Positions 23,093-35,579 of a DNA stretch of 64,000 nt are shown one piece after another; position 1 is the first letter of the stretch, and every line of letters begins with the position of its first letter. The position numbers were made by a program, and so were the translations under genes. Below the pieces are notes generated by a model. The model saw only the letters and a list, made by a program, of their open reading frames with translations, had not been told where the DNA came from and made no database searches. Source of the stretch: Sweltsa coloradensis. Taxonomy: Eukaryota > Arthropoda > Insecta > Plecoptera > Chloroperlidae. The stretch is from positions 62,001 through 126,000 of the forward strand of contig JAMZAV010000916.1 of NCBI GenBank assembly GCA_024449915.1, in the 5' to 3' direction.

Positions 23093-25135
23093 TGCTGAAA
23101 CTTCCCACACAGTTTCGCTAAACTTGAAGTCAAGGGTCAGCGATTATACTACTACAATTGACTGTGCGGTTCTTCCCCGCATAACGGGCACAATGCCATC
23201 TACTTTTATGATTGCGATAGTTGGGGAATTCCTAACGATATGATGTTGGCTGATGAACAGTTCAACCAACCTGGTCCTATTGATCTTCTCATAGGAGCAC
23301 ACGTCTTCTATGAAACCTTGCGCCCCGAGAAAATGACACAAACTGGAAATTACCCAGTATTGCAAAACACTGAACTTGGCTGGACGATTGCTGGCAAAAC
23401 ACCTATCAATTTGTCAGCACAATCAACTCACCACGTTCACTTTGTGCGCAATCAGGATTCACTAGAAAATCAACTTCAACGCTTCTGGGAAATCGAATCT
23501 ATTTGCCTCGATCAACCTGTTATGTCTCCGGAGGAACGACAGTGCGAGAAACACTTCTCTGAGAACACTACTCGACAACCAGATGGAAGATTCGTTGTCA
23601 AACTTCCAACGAAGATTGATCCAAAAGTTCTTGGAAATTCCAAGTGCATTGCAGAACGTCGACTCAATCAAATTGAAAAGCGTCTAGCCAAAAACCATGA
23701 TCTAAAAGCCAAATACCATACCTTTATGGATGAGTATCAAACAATGGAACACATGGATCAAGTAACAAGTGATGCTGTTGAAATTAAAGAGGCTTGCTAT
23801 TATCTTCCACATCACCCAGTGTTCAAGACTTCTACTACTTCATCTACTCGTGTAGTGTTTGATGCAAGTGCTAAGTCCACAAACGGCATATCATTAAATG
23901 ATATCTTGCATACAGGACCTACTGTCCAACAAGATTTGCATTCCATTGTGCTTCGATTCCGAACACACAACATAGGAATTGTTGCGGACGTTGCTAAAAT
24001 GTACAGACAAATTTTGGTGCATCCCGAAGACCAAAATCTGCAAATAATTCTTTGGCGACAATCTCCTGAAGAAGAATTGCAGACATTTAAGCTCAAAACG
24101 GTTACTTATGGAACCTCAAGTGCTCCATTTCTTGCAACAAGATGCTTGAAACAGGTGGCTATTGATAATGAAGTAAGTGCTCCACAAAGCGCTAAGATAA
24201 TCAAGGAAGACTTCTATGTTGATGATCTGTTGACTGGCTGCTCGACTGTTGAAGAAGCACAACATATTTACACAGAAGTCTCTACTTTGCTCAAGCAAGC
24301 ATGTTTTCCGTTACGGAAATGGTCCTCCAACTCTACAGAACTTCTTGCAGTGATTCCAGAAGAACTGCAAGAACACAAAGGACTCCTCTCTCTAGACTGT
24401 AATGAAAATATAAGTACACTAGGATTAATTTGGGACCCGAAGTCTGATCAATTTCAAGTAAAGAGTGGCAAATCTTCTTTCTCCATTGATTACTCAAATC
24501 ATAAAGATATTCTTCTGTCTCACATGACAAAAAGAAGTGTATTGTCTACTATTGCATCGATATTTGATCCTCTTGGTCTAGTCAGTCCCATTGTAATTAG
24601 TTACAAAATATTCATGCAAACACTGTGGCAAGAAGGAATAGGATGGGATGAACCACTTGCAGCAAACCTGCAAGCAGATTGGCAACACCTTTGTGAACAA
24701 ATTCCATTGCTCAGTGACATCAATATCCCACGCAATGTACTCAGGTGTGATGTTCCCACAAATGCCTCAGTGGACATTACACATTGCAATACGGGTGGTA
24801 TACCCCACTGTATGTCCATGACGCCCGTGGACGTACAAATCCATGGCTTTTGCGACAGCAGTGAACGGGCTTATGGTGCATGCCTCTATGTACGGGCTAC
24901 ATATGCCACAGGTGAAACTGCATCTAACCTGTTGTGTTCAAAGTCCAAGGTAGCACCTGTTAAGAGAACAACTCTACCTAGGTTGGAGTTGTGTGGCGCT
25001 CTCCTTCTAGCTCATTTATGTGACAAGGCAATCCCTGCACTAAATCTACTTGTTAGTGAAACCATCCTGTGGACAGACTGTACATTGGTATTGCACTGGC
25101 TTTCAGGCAGTTCATCAAGATGGAAAACGTTGTAG
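23093..25135 (+). pseudogene. BEL/Pao reverse transcriptase and RNase H
   Basis: The open frame 23240-25135 carries the Pao-type RT, with VVFDASAKS, VADVAKMYRQI and the catalytic FYVDDLLTG (YVDD) at about 24210. RNase H follows, with IHGFCDSSERAYGACLY and TLPRLELCGALLLA. The protease tail is in another frame just upstream. The RT frame ends at 25135 by a frameshift, and the polyprotein continues in a different frame from about 25100. Confidence 0.94.
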
Positions 25136-26745
25136 GCAACCGTGTTGCTACCATCCAAGAACTCACAGCTAGTGCACACTGGAAACATGTGCCATCTGCA
25201 TGTAATCCAGCAGATCTCGTGTCCAGAGGTGTCGACGCCACTACCCTGAAGTCATGTGAACTTTGGTGGCACGGACCTGAATGGCTAATTCAAGAACCAT
25301 CTTTGTGGCCCCAGCTAGATATCAACCTTGTGCCGTCTCCTGACAGTGCAGAAGCCAGAAAAGCTTTTGTTGCGACAAGAACAGTGCCAGAGGACTGGAC
25401 ACAAAGGTACTCTAAGCTGACCAAACTGGTTAGAGTTATTGCCTATTGCAGAAGATTCATCAAGAATACCAGATTAGCAAGGGAAGAACGGAAACTTTCA
25501 GCGCTAATAGCCAAAGAGATGGAAGACAGCCTTCTAACATGTGTAAAATTTGTACAATCTATTTCATACAAAAAGGAACTAGCAAGTCTATCTAACAATC
25601 ACACCATTTCGCCAAAGAGTAAAGTAAAGAGATTGACTCCATTCATAGATCAGCATGGGCTACTACGAGTTGGCGGTCGACTCCAAAAAGCATCACTCTC
25701 CTATGATGCAATTCACCAAATGATCATACCAGCAGATCATCATCTCACCAACCTGATCCTGAACAACGAACACATCAAGTTACTACATGCTGGACCACAA
25801 CTGCTGATCTCTTCAATCCGCCAGAGATTTTGGATCCCATCGATCAAAAGACTGGTGAGAAAGATGATTCATCGGTGCACCAGGTGCTTCCGACTTAAGG
25901 CACAAGCTTCTCAGCAGTTAATGGGTGAACTACCAGCACAGAGAATCCAACCCACTCGACCGTTTCGCAATGTTGGTGTTGATTATGCTGGACCCGTCAC
26001 TTTAAAGTTTGGAACACCTCGCAGCAAGACAACAACAAAGGGATATAGCCGTGTTTGTATGTCTAGCGACCAAGGCTGTTCACTTAGAAGTTGTTACAAA
26101 CCTAACAACAGATGCGTTCATAGCGGCTCTAAGGCGATTCATTGCTCGCAGAGGCAAACCCTCTCGAATACAATCTGATAACGGAACCAATTTTCAAGGT
26201 GCTGCCCACCAACTCCATGGATTACACCAACTACTTCAAGAAGAAAACCATAATTGTCAGGTGCAAGACATCCTCTCACAAGACAATTGTAATTGGGTAT
26301 TTATTCCGCCCCATGCACCGCACTTCGGTGGCCTATGGGAGGCAGCAGTCAAATCCATGAAGTATCATTTAAAAAGGGTTATAGGAGACAAGGTCATGAC
26401 TTACGAAGAGATTGCTACCTTGCTAACTCAGGTCGAGGCCTGTATGAACTCCCGTCCACTTTGTACAGTATCTAACGATCCTCATGATTTAAATTACCTC
26501 TCTCCTGGACATTTCCTAATCGGAGAACCTTTGACACAAATCCCCTCCGTTGACCTTTGTGATACAAGTATTAATAGGCTGACCAGGTGGCAGCAGGTGC
26601 AGCAACAGCTGCAGTAGTTCTGGAGACGATGGTGCCAAGACTATCTACAAGAGATGCTGCAGCGTAGGCGCTGGCGCGACACAATGCCGAATGTACAACC
26701 TGGTGCAGTGGTGCTCCTGAAGGAAGATAACGTTCCTGCAGGGGT
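25100..26745 (+). pseudogene. BEL/Pao integrase, 3'-truncated
   Basis: Two overlapping frames (to about 26030, then 26009-26617) carry the His/Cys zinc-binding region (HIKLLHAG...IHRCTRCFRLKAQ). They also carry the catalytic-core landmarks VGVDYAGPV, IQSDNGTNFQGA and LWEAAVKSMKYHLKRVIG. Reading continues through WRRWCQDYLQEMLQRRRW to about 26743, where the usual integrase C-terminus should follow. Instead the sequence turns into the intron of immune gene A. There is no 3' LTR here. Confidence 0.93.
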
Positions 26746-26773
26746 CAGCTTGCGTTCTACAAGACTTGACCAC

Positions 26774-29700
26774 CTAACAGTATGGACATGGCGAGCACGT
26801 GATTTCCCGTGGTGGGTTCCACTCCCCTGAGCTCCGACAGTACACGGAGTTGGAGATGATGTCGTCTGCTGCCACGAACCCGGGCTTGCACCTCCAATCG
26901 GCCCGAGTCCCGGCGCTCTGAGGCTGGCTGCAGCTCACTTGTTCTCCGGCGAATGTGCAAGTGTAGTCGACCATCCTAGATGCAAGGGGAGGACAGCTCG
27001 CCACGGACGATACTGACGCAAACATAGCTAGCAAAAACAAATTCCGATAAGAATAATTATTTATGACAGAATTGTTGTGAATAATATTGGAACAGAAAAG
27101 GCGTTTTGAATGCAAGAACAACATGCCTCAATCCCAGATTGATAAATATCTGAGATTTACTGAAGTATGAACACTGAACTTTAGGTTAGTTGATATGTAC
27201 CTGCTTCTGAACGTACTATCATCCCAAGTAGAACACGGACGCCGTTCCGACGTTGTTCCGCGGGTACCGTTTACGTCGGAACAACGTCGTATTTGAGTCG
27301 TGATTCCGCGGCGGATTTCCGGAGTTATGACAGGATGAACGGCGTCGGAACGCCGGCGGATTACGCGCTCTACAGGCTCGTATCCGCCGCGAATACGCGT
27401 TGGTACGCCGGTGGTAGTTAGTGGCGTATTTACGCCGTATTAGTAGCGTATCCAGGTAGAACACGAACGTCGTTCCAACGTCGTTCCAACGTTGTTCCGC
27501 CTGTACCACTTAAGTCGGATCTACGTTGGATTTACGTCATGCTCCAACTTCGGATTTGAAGAGTTATTACAGAATAAACCACATCGAAACGCCACCGGTT
27601 AACGCGGTGTACCAGCGTTGGTACGACGTTGATAATGACGGCGTATCAACGTCGTATTAGCCGTGTATTACACCTCGTATAAGCAGCGAAAGCGCCGCGT
27701 GTACGATACAAACCCGCCTCTACTACTCCTCTAATCCGCGGTTCATCCGCCGCGTAAATCAGCGTTGGTACGACGGTGACAAAAAGACAATGGTTCTTAT
27801 CATTAAAATTTGATTTAATCAATTTGATAGTGATGCAGAGTGAACCTGTAAGAATGACATACACCATTAGACAGCCCAGAGGAAGTGTTACATTGCATAT
27901 TAATTTCGTGTGTCTAAAAACCTGCGACGACCGAGGCTCGAACCTGGAACACCTGGAGAAAGAATTACAAGCTTGTCATTAAACCATATACACCAACAGA
28001 ACATGTGAGAATAGCAGCGGGTTTCGTCAGCCAAGTTTAGAGCGGTGCAAGTGTATTTCTTTTTTATCTCTTTAGTGTAAGTGAACATATTTGAACCACG
28101 CAAATGTTTTTCATACACTGCTTGATAATTATTTGATTACAAATGGCAAAAAAACGTTTGCAATATCGCACGAAATTCTAAACCGGAAGCCGATCTGGGG
28201 CCCAACTAGCTGTAAGGAATAATTAAAAAACTCCTTGAAATAATCTTTGGATTCATTTTTTACATTCAGAATGTGAAATATTGAAGAGTTTATATTTATT
28301 ATTTATATATTTTATATACAGAGAAGAAGTTGTTTTTCGGAATTCGCCACTCCTATACGTACGTCCTATTGGATCAAATGCGGAGGGATGAATGCCCATG
28401 CTAATAAAGTAATTTTCATAAAAACCTAAAAAAAAAAAAAAAAAAACGGCCGGGAGTCGATCCAGATTTCTCTGGCGTGGTAGTCAAGCACGTTACCCAC
28501 TACACCAACAGAGAACACATGCAATGATGTAGAGGCTTAGAGTGCTGTCAGTCAGATCTACGGTCAGATGCACGTTGACACGAGACAAGTATATATTCGT
28601 TCCGACGTCGTTTTACGACTTAAATACTTCTAGTCTAGCAGCGGAATACGGATCAAATACAGCGTGGTTCCGACGGCGTTTTACGACTCAAATCCTTCTC
28701 TAGTCTAGCAGTGGAATACGGATCAAATACAGCGTGGTTCCGACGTCGTTTTACGACTTAAATCCTTCTCTAGTCTAGCAGCAGAACCCACGTTGAATAC
28801 AACGTTGGACCAACGTTGGATTGGCGTCGGAAATCGAAGCAAAAATTTCCGCCGTTGCACGCCACAAATACAACGTCGTTCCGACGCAGCTGTTCTACTT
28901 GGGATGCATTACCATTACCTCCTTGCTCGTGTGCTATGTTCGTTAGTACCACCTATCATTTTACTTGTACTGGAATATTGAAGTAAAAATAGATCCACAC
29001 ATATTCTACGTATTATCATTGAGGTAACCGTGACATCTCGAGCTCTAGTCAACATTTCTGATAGTGAAGCTTTTAAAAACAATTAATAAAGCATTCAATC
29101 TTAGTGTTCTGCAGTGCATAGCTCACCAGTATACGAAAGTGGTTGTATCGCCACCAGTGGCGTTGCCAAGGCGACGTGGGAGACCACGCACTTCAAGTTC
29201 TTGCCATTGTGTTGGGGCTGCAACTGCAGTGTGAGAGTCTGCTTGATAGCCCCCGTCGTCCAGGGCCACCTCCATTCGTCCTGAGCCGTGGCTTGAGTGT
29301 CGTCGATGATGTCGTTGCGAATGACATCGTCGTCCAGGAACCAGGATAAGTTGGAGACAGGGCCACTCTCCGGCACCTCACATGTGGCCGTGAAATTGTT
29401 TCCAGTGAAGACCAGGCTAAGGGTTGTTGCAGTAGGGCGACCTGAAGCAACACATGGCAAGACTGAGAGATAACAGGTAGCAGGATGACATCGCAAACAT
29501 CGCAGGTAACAGGATGACTCTTCCGCATCTCACATGATTGTGTCTGTGATTCGGCCGGGCTAGCGAACAAGGTGAAACTTGTGCCAGTTTGAACCAGTTT
29601 TTACCAGTTTCTAAAAAGTAATTTTTCACGATCCAACTTGTCCGTTAGAGAATCGGTCGGTGCAAAAGACGTTTGTCAAATATCGCTTCACCCGCACTAA

Positions 29701-32617
29701 CTTGGCTCGGCCTGATCATCCTACAATACCTGTTTAATTGAGTTTTATAGTCTTCGACCTACAAAATAATAAACATATTTTATAAACCTTTAATAAGTTT
29801 CACCTGGAGGTGATGTTGGCCCAAAACACGGAAATATGTTAAATTTTGCAATTCATTTACTGTACTAGAATTTTTTTTAATGAGGAATGAAATAAAAACA
29901 ATGATCATATTGGACTAAAAATAAATCTGGTTAACCCAAATGATTAATACACCTTGACTCACGTGCCACGACGAGCGCAGTGTATAACATGTCAGTCTTG
30001 CTTGTGGGAGAGCGACTCACACCCCTGACCGGTCCGTTGTCCGCCTCGCTGATGTTGGTAAGCGTGAGGCCACACTCTCTGCTCTCTGGTCCGGCCCCGA
30101 GGTGGTAGCGATAGCGGCCGGTGCTGTGGGTAGACCCGGCTCCCTGGGTGAACTCGAGCCAAAGAGACAGGCTCGGCAGGTAGAAAGTGCAGCCATTCAG
30201 CGGCTCCCCCGCCTTCATCATGTACCTCACCTCCCCGCCCGGGAGTACGACCGTCTCACTTGGTGTCAATGTGGTAGGGAGGGGGTCCTTGTAGCCTGTA
30301 AGGCGGGAGAAACACATTCCGTGTTGTTGTCATTTAGACTAGACCGGGTCAAGACTGTCTAGTGTTCAACTCCAGAAAACCATGTCGGACGAGAAAACCT
30401 TCTCGTTGATCTCAGAGTGACAGGGGGCCAGAGTTAAAACACTTGTTGCTTGGTTCACTTTCTGGTTCAACAACAACTACTACTACAAGTACCAAGCCTA
30501 GTGGGTGGGGGGAGGGGTGTTGTTCACCTGCAGGCATGTTCTGTGTGGGGTATCTCGCCAAGTACAGAGTTATTGCATATGAGGCGATTCACGAAAAACC
30601 CTACTATGCCGAGAGACAATAGGAAAATCTAGTTGAATGGTGGAAAAATCTTTCTGTAAAACTGGTAAAAACTGGTTCAAACCGGTACCCTTTTCAACAA
30701 AATCTCAGCCGTTCGTGTCACACCCCCTGTCCGGGGTGTTTCTAGATACGGGATCGACCGTCTGAACACAATAGTTTTAACCGTTATGCGCTAGGACAAA
30801 AACCCTGGATTTGACATGGAAAAAACATGGTTTTTAGCATAATTTGAGCCTAAATGTGAGCTTTTTATTTCTTCTTCAAAATCATTTCTCTCAACGGGAC
30901 CGATGATGAGGAGAAAAAGTTGTTTAAACGGACCATTATTGGTAAAGCCGATCAAAAACCACATTTACTATGTCAAATCTAGGGTTCTTGTCCTAGAACG
31001 AAACATTTAACACCATCGTATTTAAACGATTGTTTACGAATCTAAAAACACCTCGAACGGGGTGTGTGACACAAACAGTTAAAAATATTGTAAAACTGGA
31101 GTCGGTTTGAACCAGTTTGAGCCTTAAAAAAAAGTTTTTCACTTTTGAACTTGTCCGTCCGGGACCCTGTCTGAGCAATTTGTATTACGAATAATATCTC
31201 AACTCCCGCAATAACTCTGGACTTGGGAGATGCTGCACATGGTGCCCTGGCTCTGCCACACAAGACCCTCAACACACAACATAAATTCCTCAAAAAACCT
31301 CAATCACCACGTGTTTCACTAACTGCCCGATATTCTTACTGTGATGTGGTCCAGGCTTCTTGTATTATTCCGTCCTAGGTTGTGAAGGTGGGTGGACGTG
31401 TCTCACATCCCGTGTTGTTACAGATACTCTACTGTGTGATGACTGTGTTCAACTCACTGACTGCAGCCAAGTCGGCCCAGGCGTACTTCCAGCCTCCGCT
31501 CTCGATTCGGACGCGACAGGCGACCATCCATTCCTTACAGCCTTTCACCTGCAGCGAGACCCCGCAGTCTCCGGCCCCCAGACCCCGGCCGCTGTAGCTG
31601 TAGCCGGTTAGCTCGTCGGTGTAGGCCAGGTTGCTGTACAGGTGGGCAGGGTCGGCCCGGGACTGAGGCCCCCGGCTCAGCTCCAGCAGCGGACCTGCCT
31701 CGGTATTACTGTCCCACCACCTGACCTGACACCCGGCGAGGGCCACGCCAGGTGAGCAGGTGAATGAGACAGTCTGGGCGTCCTCGTTCACACGCACATG
31801 GTCTGGCTTGATGTTGAGGTTGAAGGACGAGACACCTGGAGACAAGACATCAGAGGTTGTGAGACGGATGTTTGTCCACACTAACTACACTTGATTGAAC
31901 CAGGGTACCCCACTGGTCGGGCGGACATATAAACACTGCCCAACCAATTCAACTTGTGATATGTTTCAATTATTATGAATTAGTTCTGAATATATGGTGC
32001 AGCACTGCAAGGAATCTGATGCCGTTGCACAGACCACCGATACATTGATTATAATATAGTTTACCTTGTACACAAGTTTTATTTCTAGACTTAACCAGAT
32101 GAGAATCAATCCCACATAGGGAATTTATTATATTAACACAATTCTAGAGCTTACTATACAATTTGAGTGCAGTTTGAACCCGGTTGTCGGGTTTCCCAAA
32201 ATGTACGTCTAAACTTAAAACAACTTTGTGAAACAACAAGACAGGACATGTTCTTGCAGTTGACCCGTGCTGATAAACCTGGCAATCTGAAACATTTAAA
32301 TTATTCTATAATAAAGTTTATGTATTGACATGAAATTGGAGTGTTCATAGAGATGATTAAATTTCAACACAACACAATAATGACAAGATTATATAAAGTA
32401 TAATAAGGTTTCCCTTGAAAATGAGTTTATGTCACCAATTTGGAGAAATGTAAAATTGAAAAATATTTGGATCTCGATTTTGTTGAACAGGAATCACTCC
32501 CGTAGTTTTGTCAATATTTAATACAATTCAGAAATTTAAAAAACGAAACAGAAGAAGTTACTTACGGACAACTTGGGTTCCGGCCATCAACAGCAGTGCA
32601 AACAACACCTGGGACAT
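26774..32617 (-). CDS. immune gene A: secreted protein with three Ig-type domains and one six-Cys domain
   Basis: Paralogue of gene B without a protease domain. Exons: signal 32617-32566 (MSQVLFALLLMAG); Ig1 31835-31458; Ig2 30295-29963; Ig3 29441-29127; six-Cys domain 27027-26774. All introns are phase 1 with GT..AG borders. Ig1 and Ig2 share a diagnostic GxCGxxL motif (GLGAGDCGVSL; SRECGLTLTNI) in a V-type fold. Ig3 is a C-type fold (TATCEV...LSWF...LKCVVSH). The last exon has six cysteines (SCPPL, DYTC, SCSQPQSAGT, WRCKPGF, VYCRSSGEW, ITC), like the CCP/Wonton module before the protease in insect modular proteases. Gene B has a splice donor after SP; here the donor is mutated and the frame reads CPYC then stop at 26774. 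Predicted length is about 445 residues. An in-frame ATG at 32626 is an alternative start. Truncated pseudogene or protease-less decoy are both possible. Confidence 0.82.
27921..27998 (-). repeat. tRNA-like segment
   Basis: The minus strand has TATGGTTTAATGACAAGC (A-box position) and the B-box-like AGGTTCGAGCC, about 75 bp in total. A tRNA-derived sequence inside the DNA element. No full cloverleaf was traced. Confidence 0.45.
28447..28513 (-). repeat. tRNA-like segment
   Basis: The minus strand reads GTTGGTGTAGTGGGTAACG (D-arm/A box) and GGATCGACTCCCGG (B box). An adjoining A17 run sits on the plus strand at about 28430. Pseudo-tRNA or SINE head. Confidence 0.5.
28906..29126 (-). other. gene A intron 4, conserved with gene B
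   Basis: The intron sequence (ctcgtgtgctatg, taagtaccacctatcatt) aligns with gene B intron 4 at about 40470-40680. This shows that the duplication included introns. Confidence 0.7.
30645..31180. mobile_element. foldback element in gene A intron 2
   Basis: An inverted pair bearing aaactggttcaaaccggta / ggtttgaaccagttt with cctgtccggggtgtttctag inside. A matching element sits in gene B intron 2 at 45225-45740, so this insertion predates the A/B duplication. Confidence 0.7.
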
Positions 32618-32690
32618 TGTTGACATTGTTGATCATGGATGAGATGACGAAGCTCTGGGCTGAGAATGATGTGAGAGATAACGGTCGTCG

Positions 32691-32697
32691 CTTTATA
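32691..32697 (-). promoter_or_regulatory. TATA box of gene A
   Basis: TATAAAG on the minus strand, 75-80 bp upstream of the gene A ATG and in the same place as TATATAG in gene B. The surrounding 400-500 bp is well conserved between the paralogues. Confidence 0.6.
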
Positions 32698-32754
32698 CAA
32701 CCAGCCATGAGCAACACCACGTCAGAAGACTTGGAAGGAAGACAATATCAAGAT

Positions 32755-32990
32755 GTCCGTTGTCCAATAGCAAGCGCCCAACACACGGTCCAGCCATGAC
32801 GTGTTGAAATTTGGCCAATCCACACTCGCCGAGTAGACTTAGATGCATAGTTTGTCACAAGATTCCGTCGTCCTATAGCAAACACCCAACACATGGTCCA
32901 ACCATGGCGAGTTGTATCTAGGTCAATCCACACTCGCCGAGTCGACTCAGATGCAAAGTTCTTTCTTGCAAAGTCCCTGGGTGGGGTGAG
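32755..32990 (-). promoter_or_regulatory. upstream region of gene A with 110-bp duplication
   Basis: A block (ccaacacacggtccagccatg ... cactcgccgagt) occurs twice, at about 32755-32840 and 32868-32950, but only once upstream of gene B. Farther out (32969-32978, minus) is GGGACTTTGC, one or two bases from a Rel/NF-kB site. Gene B has GGGACTTTCA at the matching place. Regulation by Rel factors is inference. Confidence 0.35.
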
Positions 32991-33159
32991 GAGATCAGCT
33001 CAGAGGTCAAAGTGTCAGTGATGACTGATTGGGAGCCACGAGTGTTGCGGCAAACACGAATATGAACTGTTCCAGAGGTCACAACAACAATTACGAAATG
33101 TATTTAATTACCTCATCTTGCAGTTAATAAGCGTTGTTTTAAAACCTATGATCAGAAAT

Positions 33160-34345
33160 GGACAAAATATTTAAAAAATTGCAAAACAAAATACTGTAAA
33201 ACTCAGAATTTTAAAATTCTATATACACATTGGCAAATTTGTAATTGAAATAAAAAAAATACAATTGAATTTTGAAAATACTTAAAATAAAATGCAAAAA
33301 AAAACTGAGGGGCTCAGAAGCAAAGTGGGCCATCCCACACAATTCTCTTCCTGAGATAATTTGAGTTAAAGTTGGGAGCAATTTATAAAATGCAGCTTAA
33401 ACTGTTGGGATTGGAATGCAGTCTATTGCTTTCCTAACATATTACCTTAAACTTGAAATTTATTAAAAATTCATACCTTCAGCAGAAAATCAGCAGAAAA
33501 AAATTATATATATGTGTATATATAAATACCTTATCAAAGTGGTTAGTCCATTTTGCCTCTCAACAATTATGTTATTTTTAATTTATCTTGTGGCTTGGTC
33601 CAAATCATTTTGTGACTATAATGTGCTAAATACATGCATAAAATCATTATTAATGTTAACAAACAACGATTATATCATTACAAACTCACCTGGTAAAATA
33701 TACGAAGATGCAGCAGACAGTAACAAACATTTGGTGGCTTGGTCCACTTTGCCTCTGAAACTTTGTCATGATTTTAGGTTGGTCCAACTGTCTTCTTTCT
33801 AGATACATGTTAACGGTGGCGGTGAGAGGTTGGTCCGTTTTACAGTTATACAGAAATGCACCTAACTCTACAGAAATGCACCTAACTCTATTTAAAAAAG
33901 TGTGGGTTGGTCCACTTTGACGTGGTCAAGTCCGTGGTTCGATTACCGGTTGGGGCGGACTAGTAAATAATAACAATTACACCTATGCGAGTGTTTCCCG
34001 ACTAACCAAATCGAGAAACAAGATCTAGTAGTAAGTAATAAGACCAAGTAATGAGACCAAGAACAGTATTCAGAAACGTCCTAAAGGCTTATGTAAATAA
34101 ACAGCTTTTGAAAGCTTTGTCTCTTCGTCGTCCTGTCCATGTTTTATCGGGTCCACTGGAGCGCTCTAGCGCTAGCTCACACCACCCAGGGCCATATTTT
34201 GTTGTTGTTTTGTACTTTAGAACAACTTCAGCGATATAAAAAGGTTCTTTGTTATTGAATCCGGTTTGCTGATTTTTGCAAGTTTAATTGACCAATGGCA
34301 ATGGTGTATTATTTATTTTAATAACTATACATTCACGAATTTTCA
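33160..34345. other. gene-free stretch
   Basis: Beyond about 33295 similarity to the gene B flank ends. Repeated pieces with ggtccactttgcctct are seen (33310, 33740, 33910). A truncated tRNA-like tail, gtggttcgattaccgg, at 33935-33965 matches the one at 45056-45083. No coding region is recognised. Confidence 0.5.
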
Positions 34346-34360
34346 AAGAAGTAGAAGTTA

Positions 34361-35215
34361 AGTAAGTAAGTAAGTAATTTTTATTCATTTGACTAATACA
34401 GAGTAAAAGTATAATACTTCCGCCTATTCTCTAGAGAGAGAGAGATAGGTGGAGTGAAATGAATAAGGTGGTAATAAGATTAAGGTTAACAAATGTTATA
34501 GATAATACATAAATAAATGTAGGAATACAATATGAATAAAAAGTGCAATTACATTTACAAGTGATGCTCACAATAATAATTACTTCATTGTAAATATTGA
34601 TATTAATGACAATCAACAAGGTAATTTATTTGGGAGAGCCGTCAGATAGGAACTCATGAAGTGAGTAATAAATGTTTTTAAGCAGGAAGGACTTAAGATT
34701 AGATTTGAAAGAATTGTCAGATGGGCATAAGCGAATTTTATTCGGAAGGCTATTATAAATAATTGATGCTAAGTGGTATGGCTCTTTAGAGAAAAGGGAA
34801 AGATTATGAGAGGAAATATGAACTAAATAGCTGGAACGTGTAAAGTAATCATGAACAGTTGTGTTTTGTTGGAAGATGTGGGCATTAAGGCGAACAAAAT
34901 GAGATGCTGACTGGATCAGGACACATGCTAGTGTTAGGCTTTCTAATTGTTGAAAGAGTTCCAGACAAGATCGCTTTCTAGAAGCTCCCGCTATTATCCT
35001 GATTGCTCTTTTCTGGAGGATGAAGACTCTTTTTGCATGAGGCGATGCACTCCAGAAAAGTGTACCATACGAAAGGTGGGAGTGGATAAATGCAAAGTAT
35101 GTAATAATCAAAATATGAGGTTGAACTATAGTTTTAAGTTTCCTGAGTATATAACACCCACTAAGAATTTTAGATGAAACAATGTTTGTTTGACCCGACC
35201 AATCCAAAGTCTCTG
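34361..35215 (-). pseudogene. LINE reverse transcriptase, 5'-truncated 3' end
   Basis: The frame 35207-34626 encodes the post-catalytic RT region of a non-LTR element: LSGCYILRKLKTI, AFIHSHLSYGTLFW, LQKRAIRIIAG, then SLPNKIRLCPSDNSFKSNLK and the C-terminus. The 3' side ends in a (TTAC)n tail on the minus strand (34361-34377 as AAGT repeats). No catalytic core is present; the copy is truncated at about 35215. The clade (CR1/Jockey-like) is not settled. Confidence 0.85.
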
Positions 35216-35579
35216 TTAGGATTAGTCCTTAAAGTTTAATTAAGTTAGAGCGAATAATGTGGTACCTTCCAATTTGGATTAGAGGGCTTGACAGGGGTAT
35301 ATTTTGGGGAGTATGAAAACAAAATAATGTGCTCTAGCTAGGGTGTAGACCAGCGCATCACAAATGGCGCCTGTGACGAATCAGACACATAAAAAATAAG
35401 TTATGATGTTACATGTATGTGCTTTAAAGAAGGAATTTCAATCCCTACAGTTACCTCAGTTATATCACTTAGTTCATTCAAAAGCATAAATGAAAATGTG
35501 ATATATTTTTTAATGTTTATTATTTTTAATTTGTATTCCTATAATTAACATTAGAGCATGTTACTAACTTTCAATTCCT

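Larger units (their letters stand above)
27223..28903. mobile_element. non-autonomous DNA element with CCGACGT palindromic repeats (CCC..GGG ends)
   Basis: The ends are CCCAAGTAGAACA...TGTTCTACTTGGG, flanked by AT on both sides. The same intron of gene B (about 40465) is an empty site reading catcatgcatt, so the insertion and its 2-bp duplication are directly visible. Both ends are dense in CGTTCCGACGT-type motifs. A 70-75-bp block is repeated three times at 28595-28790. Two tRNA-like segments lie inside. No ORF. The design matches the element at 18519-21287. Confidence 0.82.
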
